A stretch of DNA of 64,000 nucleotides, from the NCBI RefSeq assembly GCF_011393335.1, contig NZ_CP049865.1, positions 1,320,722 to 1,384,721 of the forward strand. Direction: 5' to 3'. Below, in pieces: positions 33,619 to 42,133 of the stretch. Within the stretch, counting starts at the first letter, position 1. Each line of letters opens with the position of its first letter. The position numbers and the translations under genes are program-made. A model generated the notes under the pieces. That model saw only the letters and a list, made by a program, of their open reading frames with translations, was not told where the DNA came from and did no database searches. Source of the DNA: Propioniciclava coleopterorum (GTDB taxonomy: Bacteria > Actinomycetota > Actinomycetes > Propionibacteriales > Propionibacteriaceae).

Positions 33619-34613
33619 TCAGGCGGTGCCGCGGGGGATCACGAACAACGACAACGGGTCGGGCTCGAGGGGAGCCACCTCGTCACCGGTGAGGCGCATC
33701 GCGGTGTCGAACAGTTCGTCGGCCCGCTCGTCCATCGGGACCCGGATCGTGCTCAGCGGGGGGTCGAGCAGCGTCGCGTACGCCTCGTCGTCCACCCCGA
33801 TCACGGCGAGGTCGCGCGGCACGACGAGTCCCAGCTCGCGGGCGGCGGCCAGCACCAGCGCGGCGACGGCGTCGTTGTAGGCGCCGACGGCCGTCACGGG
33901 GTCCTCGCCTGTGCGCCACTCGCGCAGGATCGCGGCCGCATCCGCAGCCGTCCCGGCGGGCGGCAGTTCCACCGCGGCGATCCGCGGGACCGGCAGGTCG
34001 CGCTCCTCGCACGCGGTGAGGAAACCCTCCCTGCGCGGCTCGGCCCAGGTGGCCACGTTGGCGCCGCTGGCCATCAGGTAGCCGAGCCGGCGGTGCCCCG
34101 GTCGGCGAGGTAGCCGACCTGCAGCGCTGAGACCTCGTCCTCGCGGCGGGACATCGTCTCGGAGCCCGCGGTGCACGCGTAGGGGATGTGGTGGGCGGCC
34201 AGCGCGCCCAGGTCTGCGTCGGGCAGCGGGTAGAACGACATGACGACGCGCGGCTGCAGATGCGTGATCGCCCCCGCCAGCGGCTGGCCGGGGCCGGACT
34301 GCCAGACCAGCAGCGTCAGCCCACGCTCGGCGGCCCGCTCCGCGAGCCGCGCGGTCGCCAGGCCCACGTTGCTGCCGTACGGGGTGTGCCGCACGACGAA
34401 GAGCACGACGGTGGAGCGCCCGGAACGCAGCGCCCGCGCGGCCGGGTTCGGGGTGTAGCCGAGCGACTCGGCCGCGGCGCGGACCCGGGCCCGGGTCGAC
34501 TCGGGGATCGACTGACGCGTCGAGCCGTTGAGGACGTAGCTGACGGTGGCGCGCGAGACGCCGGCCACCCGCGCGACGTCGGCGCTGGTCGGTCGCCTGG
34601 TGTCCACGGTCAT
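33619..34613 (-). CDS. LacI family transcriptional regulator (apparent frameshift)
   Basis: GTG/ATG region at 34613 begins MTVDTRRPTSADVARVAGVS followed by RATVSYVLNGST, the LacI helix-turn-helix and hinge. Near 34097 the frame breaks. One G (C on the plus strand, C4 run 34096-34099) gives LADRGHRRLGYLMASGANVA and continues through the sugar-binding fold (TAVGAYNDAVAALVLAAARE, VIGVDDEAYATLLDPPLSTI) to 33619. The repaired length is about 331 residues. No metabolic gene is adjacent on its strand, so the target is not evident. The LacI protein at 60.5 kb is a better candidate for the rhamnose genes. Confidence 0.83.
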
Positions 34614-35021
34614 CCTCCCTGTCGGTGGCGGACCGCCCCGATGCGACCGCCGATCACGGACCCGTCCACCGGGCTACACGTCGTGGCCGCGTTCAGCTGC
34701 CACTACGCCGTTCGTGCTCACCCTAGCGTGCCCTGACACGTGCAATCAGGCGGTCCGCACGCCATACCGCGCGGCGGGTTGGGCGGCCGCTTTCTCGAAC
34801 GTGAGAATCCTGTGGCGGGGACACATTCATCCGACGCGACCGAGGTGCAGTTTTCTTGTTCTGACAACCAGAAACACTCGGGTGCCAGCGCCGTTGTCGC
34901 GCGAAGAACAACGCGGAGGCGAATATCCGTGACCGCCGACCGTGACACGAATAACGGTGTAGCGTCGCCGGTGGGAACCCCCTTTTCGCCCCCCTCTTGC
35001 AGAGAAGACCCCGAGGACATC
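34614..35021. promoter_or_regulatory. Upstream region of cstA, AT-enriched
   Basis: About 400 bases without a gene between the divergent LacI gene and cstA. The right half is notably AT-rich (for example TTTTCTTGTTCTGACAACC near 34850). It contains two CCGTGAC repeats near 34929 and 34941, the second in CGTGACACGAATAACGGTGT. These could be half-sites for a CRP-family regulator, which controls cstA in other actinobacteria. No exact consensus is present. Confidence 0.35.
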
Positions 35022-37331
35022 ATGCAGACACCCATGCCGGGCAACCCCGGCCCCTCCGACGCGCCCCCGTCGGACGACCCGCTCGCCGCCGAGCGTCCGG
35101 CCATCGAGGTCGACCCCGCCGTCGAGCAGCAGCACGCGACGTGGACGCCCACCAAGATCGCCGTCTGGGTCGTCATCTCCCTGATCGGCGCCTTCTCCTG
35201 GTGGATGATCGCGTTCAGCCGCGGCGAGTCGATCAACGCGGTGTGGTTCGTGTTCGCGGCCATCGCGTCCTACCTGATCGCGTACCGGTTCTACTCCAAG
35301 TACATCCAGGACAAGCTCGTCCACCCCAACAACCGGCGGGCGACGCCGGCGGAGACGCACTACGACGGCAAGGACTTCGTCCCCACCGACCGCCGCATCC
35401 TGTACGGCCACCACTTCGCGGCCATCGCCGGCGCGGGGCCGCTCGTCGGTCCGGTGCTCGCCGCTCAGATGGGCTACCTGCCCGGAACCATCTGGATCAT
35501 CGTCGGCGTCATCCTGGCCGGCGCCGTCCAGGACTACCTCGTGCTGTTCGTCTCGATGCGCCGCAAGGGCCGCTCGCTGGGGCAGATGGCCCGCGACGAG
35601 CTGGGCCTGTTCGGCGGCATCGCGGCGTTCGTCGCGACGCTGTCGATCATGCTGATCATCGTCGCCATCCTCGCGATGGTCGTCGTCAACGCGCTCGGCG
35701 AGAGCTCGTGGGGCGTCTACTCGGTCGGCCTGACGATCCCGATCGCGCTGTTCATGGGCTTCTACCTGCGCTACCTGCGTCCGGGCAAGGTCATGGAGGT
35801 CTCGGTCATCGGCTGCGTCCTGCTGATGTTCGCCATCATCTCGGGCCGCTGGGTGTCGCAGTCGGATCTGGGTCACCAGCTGTTCGCGCTCGACCGCCCG
35901 ACCATCGCGTGGATCATCATCGCCTACGGCTTCATCGCCGCCGTCCTGCCGGTGTGGATGCTGCTGGCCCCGCGCGACTACCTCTCGACGTTCATGAAGA
36001 TCGGCGTCATCGCGATGTTGGCCGTCGCGATCATCGTGGTGCGCCCGGAGATCCACGTGCCCGCGATCACCCGCTTCGCCGAGGCGGGCGACGGGCCGGT
36101 CTTCAGCGGCAAACTGTTCCCGTTCCTCTTCGTGACCATCGCCTGCGGCGCCCTGTCGGGCTTCCACGCGATGATCAGCTCGGGCACGACGCCCAAGCTG
36201 GTGGAGAAGGAGTCCCAGACCCGCCTCATCGGCTACGGCGGCATGCTCATGGAATCCTTCGTGGCCATCATGGCGTTCGTCGCCGCGCTGTCCATCGACC
36301 AGGGCATCTACTTCGCCATGAACTCCTCGGCGGCCGCCACGGGCGGCACGGTCGAGGGCGCGGCGGCGTTCGTGAACTCGTTGGGGCTGGTCAACGCGGA
36401 CGGCTCCGCCGTCACCGTGACCGCCGAGACGCTGGCCGGCACCGCCAAGGAGGTCGGCGAGGCGTCCGTGGTGTCCCGGACGGGCGGAGCGCCCACGCTG
36501 GCCGTGGGCCTGTCGCAGATCATGCACTCGCTCATCCCCGGCGAGGGGATGGCCAGCTTCTGGTACCACTTCGCCATCATGTTCGAGGCGCTGTTCATCC
36601 TCACCTCGGTGGACGCCGGCACCCGTGTCGCCCGCTTCATGGCCTCGGACGCCCTGGGCAACATCCACGCCCGCTTCCGCGACCTGAACTGGCGCGTCGG
36701 AGCCTGGATCACCACCGGGCTGATGGTCGCGGGCTGGGGGTCGATCCTCGTCATGGGCGTCAACGACCCGCTGGGCGGCATCAACACGCTGTTCCCGCTC
36801 TTCGGCATCGCCAACCAGCTGCTCGCGGCCGTCGCGCTGTCGATCTGCCTGGTGATCTTCGCCCGCAAGGGGTACACGTGGCAGCTGCTGATCATCGCGG
36901 TCCCGATGGTCTTCACCGCGGTCATCACGGTGTACGGCTCGTTCCTGAAGATCTTCGACCCCAACCCGTCCATCGGCTACTGGGCCAACCACGTCGTCTA
37001 CCGGGACGCCATCGCCGCCGGCAAGACGTCGCTGGGGGCCGCCAAGAACCTCGGCCAGATGGAGACGGTCGTGTTCAACACCGCCGTCCAGGGCTCGCTG
37101 TCGATCCTGTTCGTGGTCTGCGGCCTGATCGTGATGATCGTGTCGTCGATCAAGGCCATCCAGGCGCTGCGGGGCATCGGCATCATCGACACCGAGGAGC
37201 CGGCGGTACCCTCGAAGATGTTCGCCCCCACCGGCATCCTGGCCAACCCGGCCGAGCGCGAACTGGAGAAGGAGTGGGCGGCGTTCTACGCCAAGCACCC
37301 CGAGCAGAACCTCGAAGGGACGGGTCACTGA
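35022..37331 (+). CDS. cstA: CstA family peptide/pyruvate transporter
   Basis: 769 residues from ATG 35022, preceded by GAGGAC. A short acidic Pro-rich N-terminus leads into about 16-18 membrane helices. Family hallmarks include DGKDFVPTDRRILYGHHFAAIAGAGPLVGPVLAAQMGYLPG, ISSGTTPKLVEKE and LTSVDAGTRVARF. CstA imports peptides or pyruvate under carbon limitation. The small YbdD partner is encoded immediately downstream. The ORF could be read further upstream, but the added sequence is not family-like. Confidence 0.92.
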   Translation: MQTPMPGNPGPSDAPPSDDPLAAERPAIEVDPAVEQQHATWTPTKIAVWVVISLIGAFSWWMIAFSRGESINAVWFVFAAIASYLIAYRFYSKYIQDKLVHPNNRRATPAETHYDGKDFVPTDRRILYGHHFAAIAGAGPLVGPVLAAQMGYLPGTIWIIVGVILAGAVQDYLVLFVSMRRKGRSLGQMARDELGLFGGIAAFVATLSIMLIIVAILAMVVVNALGESSWGVYSVGLTIPIALFMGFYLRYLRPGKVMEVSVIGCVLLMFAIISGRWVSQSDLGHQLFALDRPTIAWIIIAYGFIAAVLPVWMLLAPRDYLSTFMKIGVIAMLAVAIIVVRPEIHVPAITRFAEAGDGPVFSGKLFPFLFVTIACGALSGFHAMISSGTTPKLVEKESQTRLIGYGGMLMESFVAIMAFVAALSIDQGIYFAMNSSAAATGGTVEGAAAFVNSLGLVNADGSAVTVTAETLAGTAKEVGEASVVSRTGGAPTLAVGLSQIMHSLIPGEGMASFWYHFAIMFEALFILTSVDAGTRVARFMASDALGNIHARFRDLNWRVGAWITTGLMVAGWGSILVMGVNDPLGGINTLFPLFGIANQLLAAVALSICLVIFARKGYTWQLLIIAVPMVFTAVITVYGSFLKIFDPNPSIGYWANHVVYRDAIAAGKTSLGAAKNLGQMETVVFNTAVQGSLSILFVVCGLIVMIVSSIKAIQALRGIGIIDTEEPAVPSKMFAPTGILANPAERELEKEWAAFYAKHPEQNLEGTGH

Positions 37332-37332
37332 G

Positions 37333-37584
37333 TTGACCGAACCGGCAGCGCGGGCCGCCTCGGCGGCCACCGACCGGTCGGCGGGCACCCCCGCCGACCG
37401 GTTGGTCGCGCTCGCGCGGGAGATCCGGCGGTTCGCCCGCGGCATCCTGGGCTCGGACGCCTACGACAAGTACCTCCACCATCACAGGGTGACGGGCTGC
37501 CAGGCCCCGCCGCTGTCGGAGAAGGAGTTCTGGCGGGCCAAGTACCGCGACCAGGACCTCAATCCCCGCTCCCGCTGCTGCTGA
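37333..37584 (+). CDS. YbdD/YjiX family small protein, CstA partner
   Basis: 83 residues from TTG 37333, one base after the cstA stop. The conserved core SDAYDKYLHHHRVTGCQAPP, the following EFWRAKY and the terminal RCC are typical of YbdD/YjiX proteins. These accompany CstA-type carriers and are needed for pyruvate uptake in enterobacteria. The rare TTG start is inferred from coupling and homology; an upstream start is not available. Confidence 0.85.
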   Translation: MTEPAARAASAATDRSAGTPADRLVALAREIRRFARGILGSDAYDKYLHHHRVTGCQAPPLSEKEFWRAKYRDQDLNPRSRCC

Positions 37585-37645
37585 CCCCGACGCGGCGCGC
37601 CCCCGCCTGGGCTGCTGGGAGCGCCCGCGTCCTCCGGTCGGAGTG

Positions 37646-38623
37646 TCAGTCGGGCTCCGCCAGGCCGAGCGCGGCCGCCAGGTAGTCGTTGCGGTCGACG
37701 AGCATGTCCACGATGAGCGGCACCGACGGGAAGGCCTCGCCCGCATGGTGCATCCCCTCCACGACGTCCAGGTCGACGGGGACGCCCGCGGCGCGCAGTC
37801 GCGCGGCGTAGTCGAGGCACTCGTCCAGGAACAGGTCGGCGTCGCCGATGCCGATGTAGGCCGGGGGCAGCCCGGACAGGTCCGGACGGCGCGCGGGCAC
37901 CGCGTAGGGGCGGTCGTCCGGCTCGCCGGGCTCATGGCCCAGGTAGGACGCCCACCCGAACCGGTTGGAGGCGACCGTCCAGGCCAGTGCGGCGACGTCG
38001 GCCGCCTCCGCGCGCGGGACGGTGCGGTCGTCCAGCATCGGTTCGACGAGCACCTGGTAGGCGACGGGCAGCCCGTCGTCGTGGGCGCGCTGCACCAGGG
38101 CCGCGGCGAGGCCGCCGCCGGCGCTTCCGCCGCCCACGGCGATCCGGGCGGGGTCGACGCCGAGGTCGTCGGCGTGGTCGAGCAACCACCGGTACGCCGC
38201 GTACACGTCGTCGATGGCGGCCGGGAAGGGATGCTCGGGCGCCAGGCGGTAGCGGGGGCTGACGACGACGATCCCCAGGTCGTCGGCGAAGCCCGACGCG
38301 AGCGCGTGGTCGAGTTCGGGGGCACCCATGATGAGCCCGCCCCCGTGGATCCAGAACAGGGCGGGCGTCGGCTCGGCGGCGCGGCCCGCCTCGTACACGT
38401 AGACGTCCGCGACGGCGCGGCCCCCGGCCGCCGGCGCCAGCACGCGGCGCGCCGCGACGCCGTCGCGGACCGCGCTGGGCACCTCGCGGGCGCGGCGCCT
38501 CCGGACGCCGGGGAGCGTGGTGACCGACAGGGGCAGCCACACGGTCGGGTTGCGTCCCTTCAGCCCCGGCGCCACGCGGCGCAGCGCGCGGACGTGGTTG
38601 AGCGCACGGCGCCAGGAACTCAT
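37646..38623 (-). CDS. Alpha/beta hydrolase (hormone-sensitive-lipase-type esterase)
   Basis: 325 residues from ATG 38623, one base after the stop of the rhamnulose-1-phosphate aldolase gene (TGACATG). The oxyanion motif HGGGLIMGAPE and the nucleophile elbow GGGSAGGGLAAAL are clear. The late Asp and His lie near VDLDVVEGMHHAGEAF. The enzymes hydrolyse short acyl esters. The tight coupling to a rhamnose gene suggests it may remove acyl groups from rhamnose-containing substrates; this is inference. No signal peptide is visible. Confidence 0.82.
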   Translation of the reverse strand: MSSWRRALNHVRALRRVAPGLKGRNPTVWLPLSVTTLPGVRRRRAREVPSAVRDGVAARRVLAPAAGGRAVADVYVYEAGRAAEPTPALFWIHGGGLIMGAPELDHALASGFADDLGIVVVSPRYRLAPEHPFPAAIDDVYAAYRWLLDHADDLGVDPARIAVGGGSAGGGLAAALVQRAHDDGLPVAYQVLVEPMLDDRTVPRAEAADVAALAWTVASNRFGWASYLGHEPGEPDDRPYAVPARRPDLSGLPPAYIGIGDADLFLDECLDYAARLRAAGVPVDLDVVEGMHHAGEAFPSVPLIVDMLVDRNDYLAAALGLAEPD

Positions 38624-38624
38624 G

Positions 38625-39449
38625 TCAGACGAGCGTAGTGGGCACGTCGAACGCTGCCACCACCCGGCGCAGTTCCTCCTCCGAGAGGCCCTGCGCGCGG
38701 CCGCCGGTGGCGAGGTTCTTGTACTCGTACAGCGCACCGGTCTCGGCGTACTCGATCTTGTCGCAGGCGCCCAGCGGCGAGGCGTCCGAGCGGGCCATGA
38801 CGCCGTGCTTGGCCCACAGGACGATCTGGTGCTCGCGCAGCCCGGCGACGTTGTTCTCCATCAGCTCCGCCGACCCGGGGACCATGAACGGCAGGTACTT
38901 CACGCCCTCGGGCAGCTGCACGATGGTCTCGGGCTCCCACCGCAGGATCGCCCGGTTGAGCTCGGCGGTGCCCTGGAACTCGGGGATGTGCGAGAGCAGC
39001 GTCAGGTGCGGGGGCTGCGCGTGGATGACCGCGTGGAACGCCAGGCCCCGCCGGGCCACCTGGTCCTCGTGGACCGCCAGGTGGGAGTTGAACTCGCTGG
39101 TGGGCCGCTCGAAGTTGCCGCTCGCCTTGTAGTGCAGGGTCCCGGTGAGCCCGCCGTCGTGCACGACGACCGCACCGACGTTGCGGGCGGGCTGGGCGTG
39201 CACGCCGCGCAGGCGGCAGCCGGAGCCGGTGACCAGCACGGTGTAGCCGGCCAGGTGGGGCGCGGCCAGCGGCAACTCGATCTCGCGTCGCGCGTCGAAG
39301 AACTCCCCGAGGTCGACCTCCCAGTCGAAGACGACGGACAGGTTGCCCGCGCCGGCCTCGACGGCGTCGATGCCGTTGAGGCGTCGGCCGGCGGCGCCCA
39401 TGCTCTCGAGCACTTCGGCCAGGGTCTCGGGATGCGATGTGGTGCCCAT
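38625..39449 (-). CDS. rhaD: Rhamnulose-1-phosphate aldolase, class II aldolase family
   Basis: 274 residues from ATG 39449, the same length as E. coli RhaD. Matching segments include AGAGNLSVVFDWEV, VLVTGSGCRLRGVHAQPARNVG, PTSEFNSHLAVHED, FHAVIHAQPPHLTLLSHI (metal-binding His pair) and VLWAKHGVMARS. It splits L-rhamnulose-1-phosphate to dihydroxyacetone phosphate and L-lactaldehyde with a divalent metal. A LacI-type palindrome is centred about 29 bases upstream. A second, larger aldolase with the same reaction (rhaEW) is at 56.8-58.9 kb. Confidence 0.88.
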   Translation of the reverse strand: MGTTSHPETLAEVLESMGAAGRRLNGIDAVEAGAGNLSVVFDWEVDLGEFFDARREIELPLAAPHLAGYTVLVTGSGCRLRGVHAQPARNVGAVVVHDGGLTGTLHYKASGNFERPTSEFNSHLAVHEDQVARRGLAFHAVIHAQPPHLTLLSHIPEFQGTAELNRAILRWEPETIVQLPEGVKYLPFMVPGSAELMENNVAGLREHQIVLWAKHGVMARSDASPLGACDKIEYAETGALYEYKNLATGGRAQGLSEEELRRVVAAFDVPTTLV

Positions 39450-39469
39450 AGGACTTCCTTCGTCGGCGT

Positions 39470-39485
39470 TATGAATCGTTTCATA
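39470..39485 (-). promoter_or_regulatory. LacI-type operator in front of rhaD
   Basis: TATGAATCGTTTCATA; on the minus strand its core is TGAAACGATTCA. Its near edge is 21 bases upstream of the rhaD start. Related sites stand at 46618-46631 and 60442-60453. Confidence 0.65.
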
Positions 39486-39629
39486 GTGTAGTGCCGGACG
39501 ACCGGCCTCCGCCAGCGTTCCGGGGGTTTCGCCGAGACGGTCGTGCGCCCGTCCGGACGCCCCGGAGCGCCGCGGCCCACGCCGGCCCGATCATCTGCTG
39601 GTCTCGCGCGTCGCGGGCCTGCGCCCCGA

Positions 39630-40516
39630 TCAGCGGCCGCGGTCGGCGCGCGCGGGCGGGCGGTCGCCGCGCAGGGACGCCACCATGTCGAGGACGCGGC
39701 GGGTCGCGCGGACGTCGTGGGCGCGGAAGACCGTCGCCCCCTGCCAGGCGGCGATGGCTGTCGCGGCGAGCGTCCCCTCGAGCCGCTCGTCCGCGGGCAG
39801 GTCGAGCGTCTCGCCGACGAAGTCCTTGCGGCTGATCGCCTGCAGCACCGGGAAGCCGAGCTCGACCAGGCGGCCCGTGTGCGCGACGAGCGCCAGCGAG
39901 TTGAGGGTGGTCTTGCCGAAATCGAGGGTCGGGTCGACCAGGACCCGCTCGGGCGGCAGCCCCGCGGCGAGCGCGCGGGCCGCGCCGTCGTGCAGGACGC
40001 GGACGACCTCGTCGACCACGGCGTCCCCCGGGCCGTAGTCCACGCCGACCGGGTCGGTGCGGGGCGGCAGCCCGCCCGCGTGCGAGACGACGTAGCCGAC
40101 GCCCTGCCGCGCCGCCTCGGCGAGCAGGTCGGGGTCGGCCCCCTGCCAGGTGTCGTTCACCAGGTCGATCAGCCCGGAGCACGCCTGCGCCACCTCGGCC
40201 CGCCACGTGTCGAGCGAGATCAGCAGGTCCGGCATCTCGGCGCGGAGCGCCACCAGAGCCGGGCGCACCCGGTCGATCTCGGCGGTCGCGTCGATCCACT
40301 CCCCTCCTGGCCGGCGCGGACGCCGCCGACGTCGACGATGCTGACTCCCTCCCGCACCATCGCGCCGGCACGGGCGACCACGCTCGCGACGTCGGCGTGC
40401 CGCGCCGGCGCGTAGAAGGAGTCGGGGGTGCGGTTGATGATCCCCATGATCGCCGGGGCCGCCGCGTCGAAGCGTCGGCCGCGCAGGATCAGGGGAGCCG
40501 GGATCCGCCTCGTCAT
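39630..40516 (-). CDS. folP: Dihydropteroate synthase (apparent frameshift)
   Basis: ATG 40516, with CACAAT exactly six bases upstream. The N-terminal signature is IMGIINRTPDSFYAPARH. Near 40302 the frame breaks after IVDVGGVRAG. One G added (C4 run 40301-40304) gives GQEGEWIDATAEIDRV. Downstream are ISLDTWRAEVA, LIDLVNDTW, YVVSHAGG, DPTLDFGKTTLNSLAL and VFRAHDVRATRRVLDMV. The enzyme joins para-aminobenzoate to the pterin pyrophosphate in folate synthesis. No other folate gene is near, so this may be a second, non-operonic homologue. The length is about 295 residues. Confidence 0.85.
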
Positions 40517-40580
40517 GCCCGGATTGTGCCACCCGCGGCCAACCCCGCGGGGCCGTTCCATCGCCGAGCCGGGCGCCGAT

Positions 40581-42044
40581 TCACATCAGGGCGGAGGTCA
40601 GCCGGCAGACGTTGTTGACGTACTTCTCGTACCAGGGCCGCTGCCGCCATTCCTCGAGCGTCAGCACCGTCGAGACCTGCCGGTAGTGGGCGTCGTTGCG
40701 GTGCAGCAGGTCGACCAGGTTCCCGTCGAAGGCCATCAGCATGATCTCGTAGTCCAGCGCGAACGACCGGTAGTCCATGTTGGAGGATCCGATCACTCCG
40801 ACCTTGTCGTCGACCGTCATGTACTTGGAGTGCAGCACGGCCGGCGCCGGGTACAGGTAGATCTGGACGCCGGCCTCCAGCAGGGCCTCGTAGTAGGAGC
40901 GCTGGGCGTGCCCGACGACGAACTGGTCGGCCTCCGCCCCGACGTAGAGCTCGACGTGGACGCCGCGGTAGACCGCCGAGGTGAGCGCGGTGAGCAGCGA
41001 CTCGTCCGGGACGAAGTACGGGCTCGCGATCGTGATGGTCTCCTCGGCGAGGTACATCAGTGCGATGAACATGCGGTGGTTGGGCTGCGTCGGGTAGCCG
41101 GGGCCCGAGGGCACGAGCTGCATCGCGTTGACGCTGCCGCCGGGGATGAGGTCGGGCTTGTCGATGAAATGCTCCGCCGGGTCGAGCCGCTCGCCGGACT
41201 CGGTGTACCAGTCCATCGCGAACACCGCCTCGACCTCCAGCACGATGTCGCCGGACACGACGACGGACAGGTCGTGCCAGCGGCGTCCGATCTGCTCGTT
41301 GCGGCGGCTGCCGTAGCTGGGGTCGATGACGTTGTGGGAGCCCACCAGCGCCCTCTCGCCGTCCACGACCAGGAGCTTGCGGTGGTTGCGCAGGTCGGGG
41401 CGGCGCCAGCGTCCGCGCAGCAGGTCGATCGGCATCATGAGGCGCCACTCGACGCCGATGGCGGTCAGGCGCCGGCCGAACTCCCGCCAGCCGGGGTACT
41501 TCTGCGAGCCGAGCTGGTCGACGAGCAGCCGCACCTTCACCCCGCGCTTCACCGCGGCGGCCAGCGCCTGGAAGAACACGTCGGTCGTCGCGTCCCAGGC
41601 CATGATGTAGAACTCGACGTGGACGTACCGCGTCGCCCCGTCGACCGCCTCGGCCATCGCGGCGTAGGTGTCGGCGGCGTCGGCGAGCAGTCCGTGGATC
41701 TCGCCGGTCATGCACGGCAGCCCCGTGAGGTCCCGGTTCATCGCGATCACCCCGTCGAGGCCCTGCGAGGCGTCGGCGCCCTCGGGGATCAGCGGCAGCC
41801 CCAGCGCGTGGGTGCGGATGATCTCGTCGGCCTGCTGCTGCACCTGCTGGCGCCGACCCGTGACCCACGGGCTCCCGATCAGCCAGTAGAGCGGGAAGCC
41901 GACGACCGGCAGGAACAGGATCAGCAGCAGCCACGCCGAGGAGGACGAGGGTCGGCGGTTCTCGGGCACCACCCCGATGGCGATGATCTTCATCGCGTAC
42001 TCGAGGACCAGCCAGATCGTGCTGAGGATCACCGTGGGGGTCAT
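40581..42044 (-). CDS. cls: Cardiolipin synthase, phospholipase D family
   Basis: 487 residues from ATG 42044 with AAGGAGG upstream. Two membrane helices lie near residues 5-22 and 36-56. Two HKD motifs follow: NHRKLLVVDGERALVG and HSKYMTVDDKVGVIGSSN. FYIMAWDATTDVF and WRQRPWYEKYVNNVCRL are typical of bacterial Cls. It makes cardiolipin from phosphatidylglycerol at the membrane. It appears as a single gene with its own start signals. Confidence 0.92.
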   Translation of the reverse strand: MTPTVILSTIWLVLEYAMKIIAIGVVPENRRPSSSSAWLLLILFLPVVGFPLYWLIGSPWVTGRRQQVQQQADEIIRTHALGLPLIPEGADASQGLDGVIAMNRDLTGLPCMTGEIHGLLADAADTYAAMAEAVDGATRYVHVEFYIMAWDATTDVFFQALAAAVKRGVKVRLLVDQLGSQKYPGWREFGRRLTAIGVEWRLMMPIDLLRGRWRRPDLRNHRKLLVVDGERALVGSHNVIDPSYGSRRNEQIGRRWHDLSVVVSGDIVLEVEAVFAMDWYTESGERLDPAEHFIDKPDLIPGGSVNAMQLVPSGPGYPTQPNHRMFIALMYLAEETITIASPYFVPDESLLTALTSAVYRGVHVELYVGAEADQFVVGHAQRSYYEALLEAGVQIYLYPAPAVLHSKYMTVDDKVGVIGSSNMDYRSFALDYEIMLMAFDGNLVDLLHRNDAHYRQVSTVLTLEEWRQRPWYEKYVNNVCRLTSALM

Positions 42045-42133
42045 GGGGGCCTCCTTCGCCGCGATCGTAGCGGCTCGGAGGCCTCCCATCCGGCGGCCTG
42101 CGGGCGGCCGGCGCACGCCGCCCGGGGCGGCCG

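Noticed and set aside
33619-34613. Two separate genes for the LacI protein halves (and likewise for other split genes)
   Set aside because: The halves are complementary parts of one fold and meet at a G/C run where one base restores the frame.
34827-37445. Long open frame opposite cstA
   Set aside because: It mirrors the GC-rich third positions of cstA; its protein is Arg/His/Asp-rich with no family pattern, while the plus strand gives a full CstA.
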